NCBI RefSeq assembly: GCF_902167145.1
Contig: NC_050096.1
Coordinates: 264,452,622 to 264,516,621 of the forward strand
DNA from: Zea mays
Lineage: Eukaryota > Streptophyta > Magnoliopsida > Poales > Poaceae
Length of the DNA stretch: 64,000 nucleotides
Direction: 5' to 3'
Each line of letters begins with the position of its first letter. Position 1 is the stretch's first letter. Positions 21,787 to 34,228 of the stretch are shown one piece after another. The notes under the pieces were generated by a model. The model made no database searches and had not been told where the DNA came from. It was given only the letters and a program-made list of their open reading frames with translations. The position numbers were made by a program, and so were the translations under genes.

Positions 21787-24700
21787 GATAGCGGGTGCAC
21801 AAACCACATGACTGGGGAGAAAAGGATGTTCTCCTCCTATGAGAAAAACCATGATCCCCAAAGGGCTATCACATTCGGGGATGGAAATCAAGGTTTGGTC
21901 AAAGGACTTGGTAAAATTGCTATATCTCCTGACCATTCTATTTCCAATGTTTTTCTTGTAGATTCTTTAGATTGCAATTTGCTTTCTGTTTCTCAATTAT
22001 GCAATATGGGCTACAACTGTCTATTTACTGATATATGTGTTACTGTCTTTAGAAGAAGTGATGATTCAATAACATTTAAGGGAGTGTTAGAGGGTAAGCT
22101 ATACTTAGTTGATTTCAATAGAGATGAACTCGACACTTGCTTAATTGCTAAGACTAATATGGGTTGGCTCTGACATCGCCGACTAGCCCATGTTGGGATG
22201 AAGAATCTTCACAAGCTTCTAAAGGGAGAACACATTTTAGGACTAACAAATGTTCATTTTGAGAAAGACAGGGTTTGTAGCACATGCCAAGCAGGAAAGC
22301 AAGTTGGTGATCATCATCCACACAAGAACATCATGACGACCGACAGGCCACTTGAGCTACTCCACATGGACCTATTCGGCACGATAGCTTACATAAGCAT
22401 CGGCAGGAGTAAGTATTGTCTTGTTATTGTAGATGATTATTCTTGCTTCACTTGGGTGTTCTTTTTGCAGGATAAATCTCAAACCCAAGAGACCTTAAAG
22501 GGATTCTTGAGACGGGCTCAAAATGAGTTCGGCTTAAGGATCAAAAAGATCAGAAGCGACAACGGGACGAAGTTCAAGAACTCACAAATAGAAGGCTTCC
22601 TTGAGGATGAGGGCATCAAGCATGAGTTCTCTTCTCCCTACACACCACAACAAAATGGTGTAGTGGAGAGGAAGAATAGAACTCTACTTGACATGGCGAG
22701 AACCATGCTTGATGAGTACAAGACTTCGAACCGGTTTTGGGCGGAAGCAATCAACACTGCTTGCTACGCCATCAACCGTCTCTACCTTCACCGAATCCTC
22801 AAGAAGACATCATATGAACTCCTCACCGGTAAAAAGCCAAATGTTTCATATTTTAGAGTCTTTGGTAGCAAATGCTTTATTCTTGTTAAAAGAGGTAGAA
22901 AATCCAAATTTGCTCCTAAGGCTGTAGAAGGCTTTTTACTAGGATATGACTCAAACACAAGGGCATATAGAGTCTTTAACAAGTCCACTGGACTAGTTGA
23001 AGTTTCTTGTGACATTGTGTTTGATGAGACTAACGGCTCTCAAGTAGAGCAAGTTGATCTTGATGAGCTAGATGATGAAGAGGCTTCGTGCGTCGCGCTA
23101 AGGAACATGTCCATTGGGGATGTGTGTCCTAAGGAATCCGAAGAGCCTCCACAAGCACAAGATCAACCGTCTTCCTCCATGCAAGCATCTCCACCAACTC
23201 AAGATGAGGATCAAGCTCAAGATGATGAAAATGAAGATCAAGAGGAGCCACCTCAAGAGGAGGACAATGATCAAGGGGGAGATGCTAATGATCAAGACAA
23301 GGAAGATGATGAGGATCCAAGACCACCACACCCAAGAGTCCACCAAGTGATACAACAAGATCACCCTGTGAACTCCATCCTCGACGATATTCATAAGGGG
23401 GTAACCACTCGATCTCGTGTTGCCCATTTTTGTGAACATTACTCCTTTGTGTCTTCTATTGAGCCATACAGGGTAGAAGATGCATTAAGGGATTCAGATT
23501 GGGTGTTGGCAATGCAAGAGGAACTCAACAACTTCACGAGGAATGAGGTTTGGCATCTTGTTCCACGTCCTAATCAAAATGTTGTAGGAACCAAGTGGGT
23601 CTTCCGCAACAAGCAAGATGAGCATGGTATGGTGATAAGGAACAAAACCCGACTTGTGGCCAAGGGATATTCACAAGTCAAAGGTTGGATTTCGGTGAAA
23701 CCTATGCACCCGTAGCTAGGCTTGAGTCAATTCACATATTACTTGCCTATGCTACTTACCATGGCTTTAAGCTCTATCAAATGGACGTGAAAAGTGCCTT
23801 CCTCAATGGACTAATCAAAGAGGAGGTCTATGTTGAGCAACCTCCCGGCTTTGAAGATAGTGAGTACCCTAACCATGTGTATAAACTATCTAAGGCGCTT
23901 TATGGGATCAAGAAAGCCCCAAGAGCTTGGTATGAATGCCTAAGAGATTTTCTTATCGCTAATGGCTTCAAAGTCGGTAAAGCCAATCCTACTCTCTTTA
24001 CTAAAACAATTGCAAATGATTTGTTTGTATGCCAAATTTATGTTGATGATATCATATTTGGGTCTACTAACAAATCTACTTGTGAAGAGTTTAGTAGGAT
24101 TATGGTTCAAAAATTCAAGATGTCTATGATGGGGGAGTTAAAGTATTTTCTAGGATTTCAAGTCATGCAACTCCAAGAGGGCACCTTCATTAGCCAAATG
24201 AAGTACACTCAAGACATACTCACCAAATTTGGGATGAAGGATGCCAAGCCCATCAAGACACCCATGGGAACCAATGGGCATCTCGACCTCGACACGGGAG
24301 GTAAATTCGTAGATTAAAAGGAATACCGGTCGATGATAGGATCTTTACTCTATTTATGTGCATTTCGACCGGATATTATGCTTTCCGTATGCATGTGTGC
24401 AAGATTCCAAGCCGATCCTAAGTAAGTTCACCTTAGGGCCGTAAAATGAATCTTGAGATATTTAGTTCATACACCTAAGTTTGGTCTTTGGTACCCCAAG
24501 GGATCCACTTTTGATTTAATAGGTTATTCAGATGCTGATTGAGCAGGGTGTGAAATTGATAGGAAGAGCACATCAGGGACTTGTCAGTTTTTGGGAAGAT
24601 CCCTGGTGTCTTGGGCTTCAAAGAAGCAAAATTCAGTAGCTCTTTCTACCGCCGAAGCCGAGTACATTGTCGCAGGCCATTGTTGCGCGCAATTGCTTTG

Positions 24701-24992
24701 GATGAGGCAAACCCTTAGGGACTATGGTTACAAATTAACCAAAGTTCCTCTCCTATGTGATAATGATAGTGCAATCCGCATGCCGGATAATCCCGTTGAG
24801 CACAGCCACGCTAAGCACATAGTCATTCGGTATCACTTTTTGAGGGATCACCAACAAAGGGGGGATATCGAGATTGATTATGTTAGCACCAAAGAACAAT
24901 TAGTCGATATCTTTACTAAGCCACTAGATGAGAAAACCTTTACCAAACTTAGGCATGAGCTAAACATTCTTGATTCCAGGAATTTTGATTGA
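21787..24992 (+). pseudogene. copia pol polyprotein, broken (element W)
   Basis: Same domain order as in X. The protease motif keeps the glycine (D-S-G, across the Y border). Then follow GAG-pre-integrase, integrase (Asp in LHMDLFG, Asp in SDNGTKF, Glu in VVERKNRT), reverse transcriptase (YVDDIIFG near 24040) and RNase H (SWASKKQ, ALSTAEAEY). Breaks: TGA 22171-22173 in place of Trp, a one-base deletion near 23683, TAA 24315-24317 and several further stops between 24420 and 24545. The longest open part is 22198-23715. It is more decayed than X in the RT/RNase H segment, in line with being the older host element. Confidence 0.92.
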
Positions 24993-25807
24993 TATCTTGC
25001 ACACATAGCCCATTTGCATACCTTTGTTCATACCTCTTTCATGTGCTATGACTAATGTGGTTTTCAAGTTTATTTCATGTTAAGTCATAGATTGAAAGGG
25101 AAATGGAGTCTTCGGCGAAGACAAGGCTTCCACTCCACTCCATCATGTTATTTACCCTTCGCCGTCACTCCGCATCACTCTTTACTTTGGTATATCCTTC
25201 ACTCATATATTATTTGCCAAAGGGGGAGAGAACTTAAAAAGGGCTCATATTTCACTCACAAGTATCCGTTTTTAGCGATTCATGCCAAAGGGGGAGAAAG
25301 TATTAGCCCAAAGCAAAAGGACCGCACCACCACCAATTTCAAAAATGTTCAATTTGTATTTAAGAAGTTTTTCAATTGATATCCTATTTTTGATATAATT
25401 TCAAATTGGTATGACCCCTTTCAAAATTAAATATCTAAAACCCTCTTGAACACTAAGAGTAGAATTTTATTGAGGGGGAGTTTTGTTTAGTCAAAGGAAA
25501 AGCATTTGAAACAGGGGGAGAAAACTTCAAATCTTGAAAATGCTTCTCGAAATCTTATTCATTTACCTTTGACTATTTGCAAAAAGACTTTGAAAAGAAT
25601 TTCCAAAACATTTGCAAAAACAAAACAAGTGGTGCAAGCGTGGTCCAAAATGGTAAATTAGAAGAAAGCAACCATGCATATCTTATGAAATGTAAATTGG
25701 TTTAATTCCAAGTAACCTTTGCACTTACCTTATGCAAACTAGTTCAATTCTGCACTTGTATATTTTCTTTGGTTTGTGTTGGCATCAATCACCAAAAAGG
25801 GGGAGAT

Positions 25808-27024
25808 TGAAAGGGAAATAGGCTAAAACCTTTTCTTAAATGATTTTGGTGGTTGAATTGCCCAACACAAATAATTGGACTAACTAGTTTGCTCTAATTA
25901 TAAGTTCTACAAGTGCCAAAGGTTCAAAACAAACCAATAAAAAGTCCAAGAAAGGGTTCAAATAAAAAGGAGCAAAAGAAACTGAAGGCAGCCCTGGTCT
26001 GGCGCACCGGACTGTCCGGTGCACCACCAGACAGTGTCCGGTGCACCAAGGTGGATCATCTCCAACTTGCTAGTTTTGGGTTTCTGGAAATGGCTCTCCG
26101 CTATAATTCACCAGACTGTCTGGTGTAGCACCGGACTGTCCGATGTGCCATGCGGAGCAACGGCTACTGCGCCAACAGTCGAGTTCAACGGTCGGCTGAC
26201 AACGCTACAGTGCGGACTGTGCGCGCAGAAGTCAGAGCAGGTGCTAGAAGGCGTACTGGACAGTGAACAGTGATTGTCCGGTGCACCACCGGACTGTCCG
26301 GTGGCCCCACCTGTCAGAGCTCCAACGGTCGAACCCTAACGGTTGGGTGACGTGGCTGGCGCACCGGACAGTGTCCGGTGGCGCACCGGGACTGTCCGGT
26401 GCGCCCATCGACAGCAGTCTTCCCCAACGGCCACTTTGGTGGTTGGGGCTATAAATACCCCTCCAACCACCACACTTCAAGGCATCCAAGTTTTCAGCCA
26501 ATACATTCAATACAAGAGCTAGTGCATTCAATACAAGACACAATTAGAGTGAATCAAAATCTCTCCAAGTCCCAATTCCACTCAAAGCAATAGTGACTAG
26601 AAGAGAGAGTTTTGTCGTGTTCTTTTGAGCTCTTGCGCTTGGATCGCTTTTTTTCTTCCCCATTTCTTGTTCCCAAGTTCTTTGTAATCAAAGCAAGAGA
26701 CACCAATTGTGTGGTGGTCCTTGTGGGGACTAAGTGTCCCAATTGATTGAGAAGAGAAGCTCACTCGGTCTAAGTGACCGTTTGAGAGATGGAAAGGGTT
26801 GAAAGAGACCCGGACTTTGTGACCACCTCAACGGGGAGTAGGTTTGCAAGAACCGAACCTCGGTAAAACTAATCATCGTGTCACTCTCGCTATTTGCTTG
26901 TGATTTGTTTTTCACCCTCTCTTTTGGACTCGATTATATTTCTAACGCTAACCCCGACTTGTAGTTGTGCTTAAACTTTATAAATTTAAGATTTGCCTAT
27001 TCACCCCCCTCTAGGCGACTTTCA
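25808..27024 (+). repeat. 3' LTR of copia W (1,217 bp)
   Basis: Starts TGAAAGGGAAATAGG and ends CTAGGCGACTTTCA. It has the CCGGACTGTCCGGTG palindrome array (26000-26400) and a TATA (ggctataaatacc near 26447). The flank starts gaatt, the presumed target site; the other copy of that site is outside the window. Confidence 0.92.
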
Positions 27025-28409
27025 GAATTCCCTACCAAAGTTGCCATTCTCTGACCTTTTCGATATGAGCCTCACTAGTGGCTCTGGACGTTCGCACTCG
27101 GCGGCAGCGGGTGAGCAGCACAGACCCATACCTGGGCCATCCATGTCCTGCATTGAAGGGGCTGCTCGCACACGACATGCTACTAAACACAAGTGCCATT
27201 TGAAAAGGAGGAATTGTTACATACTGCTGTTTACCGCGTGGATGTGTTGGAATCTGAACTAATTTGGACTAATTTCTATGAAGAAGGTACTCTTGTTTTC
27301 TTAAAGAAAAAAGTACCTGTAAGCTGATTTACCAGGTTGAAGGGGAGCTAGAGCAGCTGCGCTGTCGTTGGGAGTGCACGGGCCACGAGCGTCGACGGGG
27401 AACCGGATGAGCGGCGCCGTCGTTGGGAAGGAGGCAGGTGTGCTTCTCTCTCGGATCCGTCCGCCCGGTGCTCTGCGCTCGCTGGTAGGCCGCTGCAGGC
27501 CGCCGCGCCGAGCTCGGATTCGGGGAGGGAGGAGAGGAATGGGTCGTTGGGTCCTGGGTTCGGGGAGGTGAATGGGGAATCGCCGGGCTTGGAGTCACGG
27601 AGGAGCAGCAGAGGCAGCCGCCGCGCCCAGTCGCGTCCGCACGCTGCGCAGGCCGCCGCGCCGAGCTCGGATTCGGGGATTCGCAGGTCGTCGCGTCAGG
27701 TCCTGGGTTCGAGGAGGTGAATGGGGAATCGGTGGGCTCGGAGGCACGGAGGAGCAGCAGAGGCAGCCGCCGCGCCCGCAGGACACCGCGCCGACCTCGG
27801 ATTCGGGGAGGGAGGAGAGGAATGGGGAATCAGGGTTCGGGGAGGGAGGAGAGGAATGAGGAATCGGGGTTCGGGGAATCGGCGGGTCGGTCGATCTGGG
27901 ATCGGGGAGGTGACCGGATAGAGAGGAAGACGACTGAAGAGAAATTTGGGTCCACACGTCAGTCGATGGCAAGTGACGGAAACGACGTGGGAGGGCATGA
28001 ATGAGGAAAGGAGAGAGGCATGGGTATGGTTGAGGTCGTCCGAAAACTAAGGGTAGCAATGAGGTCTGTGCCAAAACTAAGGATACAGATGTAAAACCCT
28101 ATATTAAAACCACTTTCCATATCTTTCTGATCTCCAATAGTCTTTCTATATCTTGTTTGCGCTCTAGAGAGTTATTCACGTTTTTTATAATTGGCTAGCG
28201 AGAAACCAGAAATATAAGATAGCTATATTTGGATAGTTATTTAGTAAGTTGTTGGAAAATATTTTTTATAAAAACCTCTATTCATATAGATTAGAAATGA
28301 TATATAGAGTCTCTTGAAGTTGCTCTTAGTTTAGGTCCTATTTTCTCCAAATCAGACCCGCTTTTAAATTTATGGGCACAATTATGAGACACTCTTAGAG
28401 TTGCTCTAA
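27025..28409. other. low-copy DNA with a GC-rich repeat block, no gene recognised
   Basis: 27025-27330 shows nothing recognisable. 27350-28020 is strongly GC-rich with 2.3 copies of a unit of about 150 bp. 28080-28400 is AT-rich with weak inverted repeats (ctccaatagtctttctatatc against gatatatagagtctcttgaag) that may be an old MITE. Overlapping open frames on both strands in the GC-rich block are proline/arginine-rich and look like composition artefacts. Confidence 0.5.
27495..27850. repeat. GC-rich tandem duplication, unit about 150 bp
   Basis: gcaggccgccgcgccgagct occurs at 27495 and 27648, and gtgaatggggaatcg at 27568 and 27717; a third partial unit starts near 27786. The words cggattcggggagggaggag and ggagcagcagaggcagccgc recur. 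It could be a decayed CpG-island promoter or exon remnant; no product is assigned. Confidence 0.75.
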
Positions 28410-28752
28410 GACTGGCCGCAGCGCCTCCACGTCGTGCCCCCTACCCTTGCGTAGGGGGCCTCTAAGCCCGCAGCGGCCGACTCCAAAAAGCCCCCTACGC
28501 GCGGCAGCAAGGGAGGCCGCACACGTCCCCCAGATAAGAAAGCACTATAGCGTCTCCTTGCACAGTGCTCCTCTATTTAATAGTTAAAAATAGTAATAAA
28601 AGATAAATAGAGTTAGATAATAATATTTTATAGTTGTAGTGGAGTATAGAGGGATCCCTGTGAGAGATTAAAAGGTAGATGGTGAAATTTTGATGATGTG
28701 ACGCACAACAATGATATATGAGAAAAAATTTAGGGGACCGCTGCGGATAGCC
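28410..28752. mobile_element. Tourist/PIF-like MITE (343 bp)
   Basis: A 3-bp target duplication taa (28407-28409 and 28753-28755) flanks imperfect terminal inverted repeats gactggccgcagcg and ggctatccgcagcg. There is no coding capacity, and the interior is AT-rich. Size, TIR start and TWA-type target fit the Tourist group mobilised by PIF/Harbinger transposases. Confidence 0.7.
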
Positions 28753-29089
28753 TAAGCAATCTGCAACCCTAGGTGGATGACGTCTCCCACGCACCTCGCT
28801 CCCCCAGTCCTGCACTCGTGTTCCTGTAGCCGCCACCCCAGCCCCTGGACGCTCGGCTCGATCCCTCCCTCCTCCACCACCCGTTCTCCTCTAGTCATCC
28901 TCCTCGCCAGTCGCCAGGTGTCGGCCGCCGGTTGTGCTCCCCGTCAGGCGTCAGCGTGATCCCATCGGTCGTCGCAGAAACACAGTCGCTGCTCGCCGTC
29001 ACCACTCGCCAGGCGCCGGTTCTTCTCCAATCCACGACTCATCGGCTCTCCAGTCCTCCGTCCGTTACCGGTATGCTGTTATTGTGCTG

Positions 29090-29229
29090 TGTTGTACCGG
29101 GTACGGGGATCCCCGTGGGTTGAAAATCCCCGCTCGGGGACGGGGACGGGGGACAGTTTTCCCGTTACTCTTCACGGGGACGGGTATGGGGGCTCGACCG
29201 CCGACGGGAATTCCCCGTTGCCATCTCTA
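29090..29229. mobile_element. truncated hAT-type element end
   Basis: A block of cgggga/tcccc repeats ends in ccccgttgccatctcta, which is the same kind of terminus as in the 8513-9045 element (tagagatggcaa in reverse). The opposite terminus is not found, so it is a fragment. Confidence 0.5.
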
Positions 29230-29317
29230 CTTCCGGATAATTTCAGTCTCTTTGATCTGAAACAATTAGAAACTGATTTTACCACCTTGTACCTTCGGCC
29301 AGAGACCTTCGTGAGAG

Positions 29318-29403
29318 TAGTTTTTGCTATGTACTTATATATACATAGTAAAAGTAATGTATCTAGAAAAGCCAAAATATCTTGTAATTTGAAACGGAGG
29401 GAG
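29318..29403. mobile_element. half of a Stowaway MITE
   Basis: The right end reads ttgaaacggagggag followed by ta, the reverse of the Stowaway terminus ctccctccgtttcaa. The adjacent tatctagaaaagccaaaat is a common Stowaway interior. The left half is missing. Confidence 0.65.
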
Positions 29404-29888
29404 TACTATTAACTATGGTTATGTGTCCTAGTTTAGATGGTTTAAGCACTTAGATCTTGTTCCTAAGCATGCAGATTCGCCAGCTGTGTCACTGTCTTTA
29501 CTGAGTTTAATATGACGTCTATGGAGCAGACTTCCTATTGAAATGGAAGTGTTGGATCAATCCCCTAAAAAAGACTGAAATTCACACCATCTTGCCACAA
29601 GCTCAAATTCCCCATGTTGAGTGAGGATTCTCCAAACTGAATTTCACTGTGTGCTTTATTTCGAGAGTCGGTACTATGAATGTGGTGACAGCAAGCAGTG
29701 GCCTCTTTTACATTAGATGTCCCCTGTGCAGTTTGATTCCTGACATGCAAATGGTAGGCTATTTACATGACTGAGAATATAATTTTAATTTTTTTTGCAG
29801 AATTTAAAGTGCAACGTGCCGATTCTTTATATGTACTTCTGAATGCTTGGACCTGGTGTGACTACATAGCCTGGTATTCATTTCATAA
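29404..29888 (+). other. 5' region of the PORR gene, with a likely 5' UTR intron acceptor
   Basis: No coding sequence. A T-rich tract ending ttttttttgcag (to 29803) is a good intron 3' splice site, so transcription probably starts upstream and the last 5' UTR exon begins at 29804. The first exon is not located; the CT-rich stretch 28780-29060 is a candidate. Confidence 0.4.
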
Positions 29889-31043
29889 ATGATGGAAAGA
29901 AGATTGGGACGGCGTGTATATTTGATTCCCAGAACCCTTCCCTTTATGCAACTCAATGCTATGTCCTCATTCTCAGCTGGCCATGGACGCCGACCCAAGA
30001 AGAAGGTATATCACCGTGAACCTGGTCTTGACAGGGCCATGGATCTTCAAAAGAAGCCTGCCCTTCTCCTTCGTCTGCGTGACCTCATTTTGGCACAAAA
30101 GACAGGATCACTACTTGTGCGTGACCTTGAAAAGGAGGTTGGTTTTGTCCAAAAATGGAACTTTCTTTCACTTATCGAGCGTCACCCCAATATCTTCCAT
30201 GTCTCTGGTGGAAGTGCTTCCCGAGAGCCCATTTCTGTCACACTTACGGAGAAGGCCAGAAAGATATCCAGTGAAGAGGCTGAAGCGCGAGAGCTAATGG
30301 AGCCAATCTTGGTGAGAAACCTTAGGAAGTTACTGATGATGTCGATGGACTGCCAGATTCCTCTGGATAAGATTGAACTAATCCAGTCTGAACTGGGCTT
30401 ACCTAACAACTTCAAGAGCAACATGATTCCAAGGTACCCTGATTTTTTTTCAATCCGTGATGTGAAGGGACTGGACCATTTGTGTCTGGAGAATTGGGAC
30501 TCTTCACTAGCAGTCACAATACGAGAAGAAAAAATGAACTTTGAGGGTTTCCAGATAGGCTGTAGAGGGATTCCTAAAGATGGAAATGTCTTGGGTCCTT
30601 TTGCTTTCAAGTTGAAGTATCCAACAGGATTTAGGCCAAACCGGAAGTACCTTGAGGAGGTTGTCAGGTGGCAGAAGATGGCATTTCCTTCGCCTTATTT
30701 GAATGCTAGACGAGTCGAGTCTGCAACACCACAGTCTCGAAAGCGTGCCATTGCTGTTCTGCATGAGATTTTGAGCCTTACAATGGAGAGACGATTGACA
30801 TCTGATAAGCTAGACATATTTCACAACGAGTACAGGCTTCCATGCAAGTTACTTCTTTGTTTAGTGAAAAATCATGGCATCTTTTACATCACTAACAAGG
30901 GAGCAAGAAGCACAGTCTTCCTCAAGGAGGCTTATGAAAACTGTAACCTAATTGATAAGTGTCCTTTACTGAAATTCTATGATCAGTTTGCATCATTGAT
31001 TGGCCGACCGTGCTCCAACTCAGACAACATGCTGGCAGTATAA
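29889..31043 (+). CDS. PORR-domain protein, probably organellar RNA-binding splicing factor
   Basis: A single-exon 384-residue protein. The first 45 residues are rich in Arg, Ser and hydrophobic residues with few acidic ones ([16 protein letters not shown]), like a mitochondrial or plastid targeting peptide. The rest (about 50-375) is a plant organelle RNA recognition (PORR, PF11955) domain: an early [13 protein letters not shown] / [20 protein letters not shown] segment and a late [22 protein letters not shown] segment, both typical of the family. Characterised members (WTF1, WTF9, RPD1) bind organelle introns and help group II splicing. Which member this is cannot be decided here. In-frame ATGs at 29949 and 29961 are alternative starts, but the upstream one keeps the basic presequence. 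No frame breaks; uninterrupted exons are usual in this family. Confidence 0.88.
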   Translation: MMERRLGRRVYLIPRTLPFMQLNAMSSFSAGHGRRPKKKVYHREPGLDRAMDLQKKPALLLRLRDLILAQKTGSLLVRDLEKEVGFVQKWNFLSLIERHPNIFHVSGGSASREPISVTLTEKARKISSEEAEARELMEPILVRNLRKLLMMSMDCQIPLDKIELIQSELGLPNNFKSNMIPRYPDFFSIRDVKGLDHLCLENWDSSLAVTIREEKMNFEGFQIGCRGIPKDGNVLGPFAFKLKYPTGFRPNRKYLEEVVRWQKMAFPSPYLNARRVESATPQSRKRAIAVLHEILSLTMERRLTSDKLDIFHNEYRLPCKLLLCLVKNHGIFYITNKGARSTVFLKEAYENCNLIDKCPLLKFYDQFASLIGRPCSNSDNMLAV

Positions 31044-31591
31044 TTGGAGTGTGGATTTACTGATCAGGAGACAAGCTAAAGTCGGTGCATCTATTTTGTT
31101 GAAACTCAGATCAGCTCATTGCACATGCAACTACAATTTAAATTCAGTGGAAAGTTGCTGTTTGTTTCAGCTCAGTAGCTAAAGAGAACTAAAGAATTGA
31201 AAAAGTCAGTGTCTCATCTTCAAATGTGAAGCCATCTGAGAAGTGAAGTAGCAGCCCTGCAAACTAGACAAAATAATGCTTATACCAGAAGTCAAAGATC
31301 AGGACTGGTTTAGTGGTGAGAGTTGTCTCACTGAGTCACTAGGTCACATGTTTGAAGCAGCCTCTCCGCATTCGAGGGGGGAAGGCTTGCTTTGCTTTAT
31401 CCCTTTCCCAAACCTTACTTATATATGGGAGCCTCCGCTATTGGGTCAGTCTGATACTTGTACCAGAAGTCACATCTTTATTCTCAGTTTCTCACAGTTG
31501 TAGGTTTGGATCCTAGGACACCATATGATTGAATTAGGAATGTTCTAGGATTAGCTCCTTTATGCAGCTTATATCTCAAAACAATGTTATT
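31044..31591 (+). other. 3' flank of the PORR gene
   Basis: AT-rich, non-coding. It contains the presumed 3' UTR and ends where the Helitron starts. No terminator signal can be assigned with confidence. Confidence 0.4.
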
Positions 31592-32309
31592 TCTATATTA
31601 TTAAAGCCGGTCCAAATCGGCGAAGACGGGTCTATCCACGCCGGCGTCGCTCGATCGTCAATCAACAACTTCCATTCTCCTCGCTCCCTCTGCCTCTCGA
31701 GAGTTCCATCTCGTCCCTACGGTCGTCCACTGAAGCTTCCAGACGATGCGAGTCCATGATGCCAGGATCCCTCCAAAATCGTCACTGCGAAGTTTGCATC
31801 CCTTCCCCGGCGGCCCGGCCTCAAACGCCACCTCGCTTCTACCCCCTCTTGTCCCCTCTCCGGCCTCAAACGCCGCCTATGCCGCTCCATGGGCGCTTCG
31901 TGCCCCCCTGCCCGCACGACCTCGCTGTGCGCTCGCTCTGCGACATGGCCACACCACAATATAGCCCACATCGTCCGCTCGTCGACCTACCACCTCCGCC
32001 GCCGACCGCGCTTTCCCTACTCACGCGTCGTGCCGCGGCCACGACACCACCCACTTCCGTAACATCAGCGACACGTCGAGCTGCACCGAGGCCATCAGGT
32101 TCGCCTGTAGCAATGCCGTGCCGTGCTCTACTCTTGTTGTTGTGTCCTTCAAGTGTTCGATTCAATGTCGTAAATGAGTCTGCTTGCTATTCTATACCGG
32201 GGAAAAAGCCTCCAATTGTACAAATACATGCTCCATTATTCTATAAGTATTCACAGGTATTTTCCATACCATCCGCAATGGGCACAATGATATACCTTAG
32301 TTTATAGCA

Positions 32310-34046
32310 CATCCATAATTTACTCATGTGTATAGTACAACAATGGACTATGCGAGTCCTAGTTCTAGGCCACATACCTGACATTTTATTTGGATATCGC
32401 TGGTATGCTTTATATTGTACTTTTGACTCTGGTTTGCATAAGTTTTATGATGTCTGTGGTCTTTCTGACCTGCATTCTCTTGACCATCATCACCTAATGT
32501 TGCTCCACATGAATCAGTGTAGGTCATGCCCTCCAATAATTTCTACCCGATGTCGCTCCACATTATTCTGATATGGAGCATGATTAACAGCTTTGTGATT
32601 AAGCATTGCCATGCTTCGGTAAGTTATTTTACCATTCTGTCAATCACTTCTTACATAAACAATAATTGTCTTTGAGAAACATTATAATCATTTACCAACC
32701 TATATCTGGTTCTCCACTAAGCTTCCTACCTGGCATCACTACAATTTGTTCGGCTAGAATGGTCTACCAAGACGATTCTGCTTGCTTTTTACTATTGCAA
32801 ATTCGTTATCGCATTCTTCATTGCTTATATATACTAAGAATTATTCTACTACTTCTTTTATGTTAAGAGCCATCACGTTCATCAAATCAACTTGCAAGTT
32901 ACAGATTGTGCTACTACATCATTCCATGATCCTATTCCATGCCTCTTCATCACTGCTTAAAGGTACTGTCAAATATTTGATTGTCCAAAAATAGCAGGCA
33001 TACTATCATTTAGTCAATGTGAAAAAACACTGCACTTTTTCCATGCTGTATTATATCCTTCTTTTGTAAGTTTATTTTCCATGATTATATATGTTAAAAA
33101 TTGTTATGCGATCCTAGAATAATTCAGTGGTTGCACATGATATAATTCTCTTGCTTATTTACACAATTACATTACTCCCATCTAGATCTGGCCAAGCATC
33201 CTTCATCACAAACTTCACAGTAGATCTTGCTTCACGCCGTGCTCATTTTGAATTTTGGCGTTTTTGCACAAATGGCCTTGACTGGCAAATGCTAAAAGTC
33301 TATTATTGTACATGTCGTAATTGTGCCTCTATTTGATGGCATTCTTCGAGCCTCGATCCCCAAACTTACTTCATTTGGAGCCATCATGTCTTCGCTCTGA
33401 ATTGGCCTATTAGAATGTTGCGAGTCTCCCACTCTCAGTGTAAGCAACAATTTTGTTTGCTTAAGATATTCACATCTGACTCCGATTTGCTGAAGCATAC
33501 AATATATGCTACTTAAACCTAACACTTTCTTTGATGTTAACATAAAATCTCCTTGTAATTCGTATGTCACGACATGCCTTCCACTTTGTTTGCTTCCTCG
33601 ATAGCTTATAATCTTAGCGCTAAGAGGAGGTATGATAGATCAATGGTTTTTAAAACTGTGAACAGATTACTTTTCACCTTCGATTGTGTCTATAAATATG
33701 TACCTAATATGACATAGCAATAATAATCCTTCATTATTAGAGACTCAATATTCAATAAAGTCATCAGAAATTTTAGAACCTAACAGAAACTCCCTATATG
33801 AACAGTCCTACACACCTGATGCAACCAGCACAAACGAATTTTAAAACAAAAAAAAGAATCAAATGTTTTTGCTTACACATATAGAAATGATCATTCAACA
33901 GTATACCAAAAACCAAATCACAATAAAATGTAAATAAAATAGCAGCAAGATGACACTGAATAAACTAAAGGTCAAACAAAATAAATGGTTATGCCATAAA
34001 AAATATAGTTTCATTCCACAATGTTCGTAAACAGCGATAGCATGTA
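32310..34046. other. AT-rich Helitron interior, nothing recognised
   Basis: Short open frames only, rich in Ile/Leu/Ser/His as in random AT-rich DNA. I see no domain, RNA gene or clear repeat here. Confidence 0.4.
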
Positions 34047-34228
34047 CTCCCTCCGGTGTCCTATTAATTGTTGTTTAAGACAATGTCACGATCTCCAAAA
34101 TATAGCTTTGACCAATGTTTTTTTTGTTAAAATATAAATAAACTCTTAATGCATTTATACTTTTATAAAAAGTATTTTTTAAAACAAATCGGTGTATATA
34201 AATATTAGGTTTCAAAACTAAATAACAA

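Larger units (their letters stand above)
21787..27024 (+). mobile_element. Ji/Opie-type copia element W (partial pol plus 3' LTR)
   Basis: The outermost copia element visible. It begins at 21787 in the protease region because Y was inserted there; its 5' part lies left of the window. Pol, the non-coding 3' region, the polypurine tract (25795-25806) and the 3' LTR 25808-27024 are present. Right of 27024 the sequence is no longer LTR-like and starts gaattccc. Confidence 0.9.

Noticed and set aside
27329..28074. Overlapping Pro/Arg-rich frames as a plus- or minus-strand gene
   Set aside because: High GC content removes stop codons on both strands, and the frames follow the tandem duplication without any domain.
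31756..32307. 183-codon proline-rich frame in the Helitron as a captured gene
   Set aside because: No recognisable domain, overlapping frames on the other strand, and no splice-site logic. Capture is possible but unsupported.
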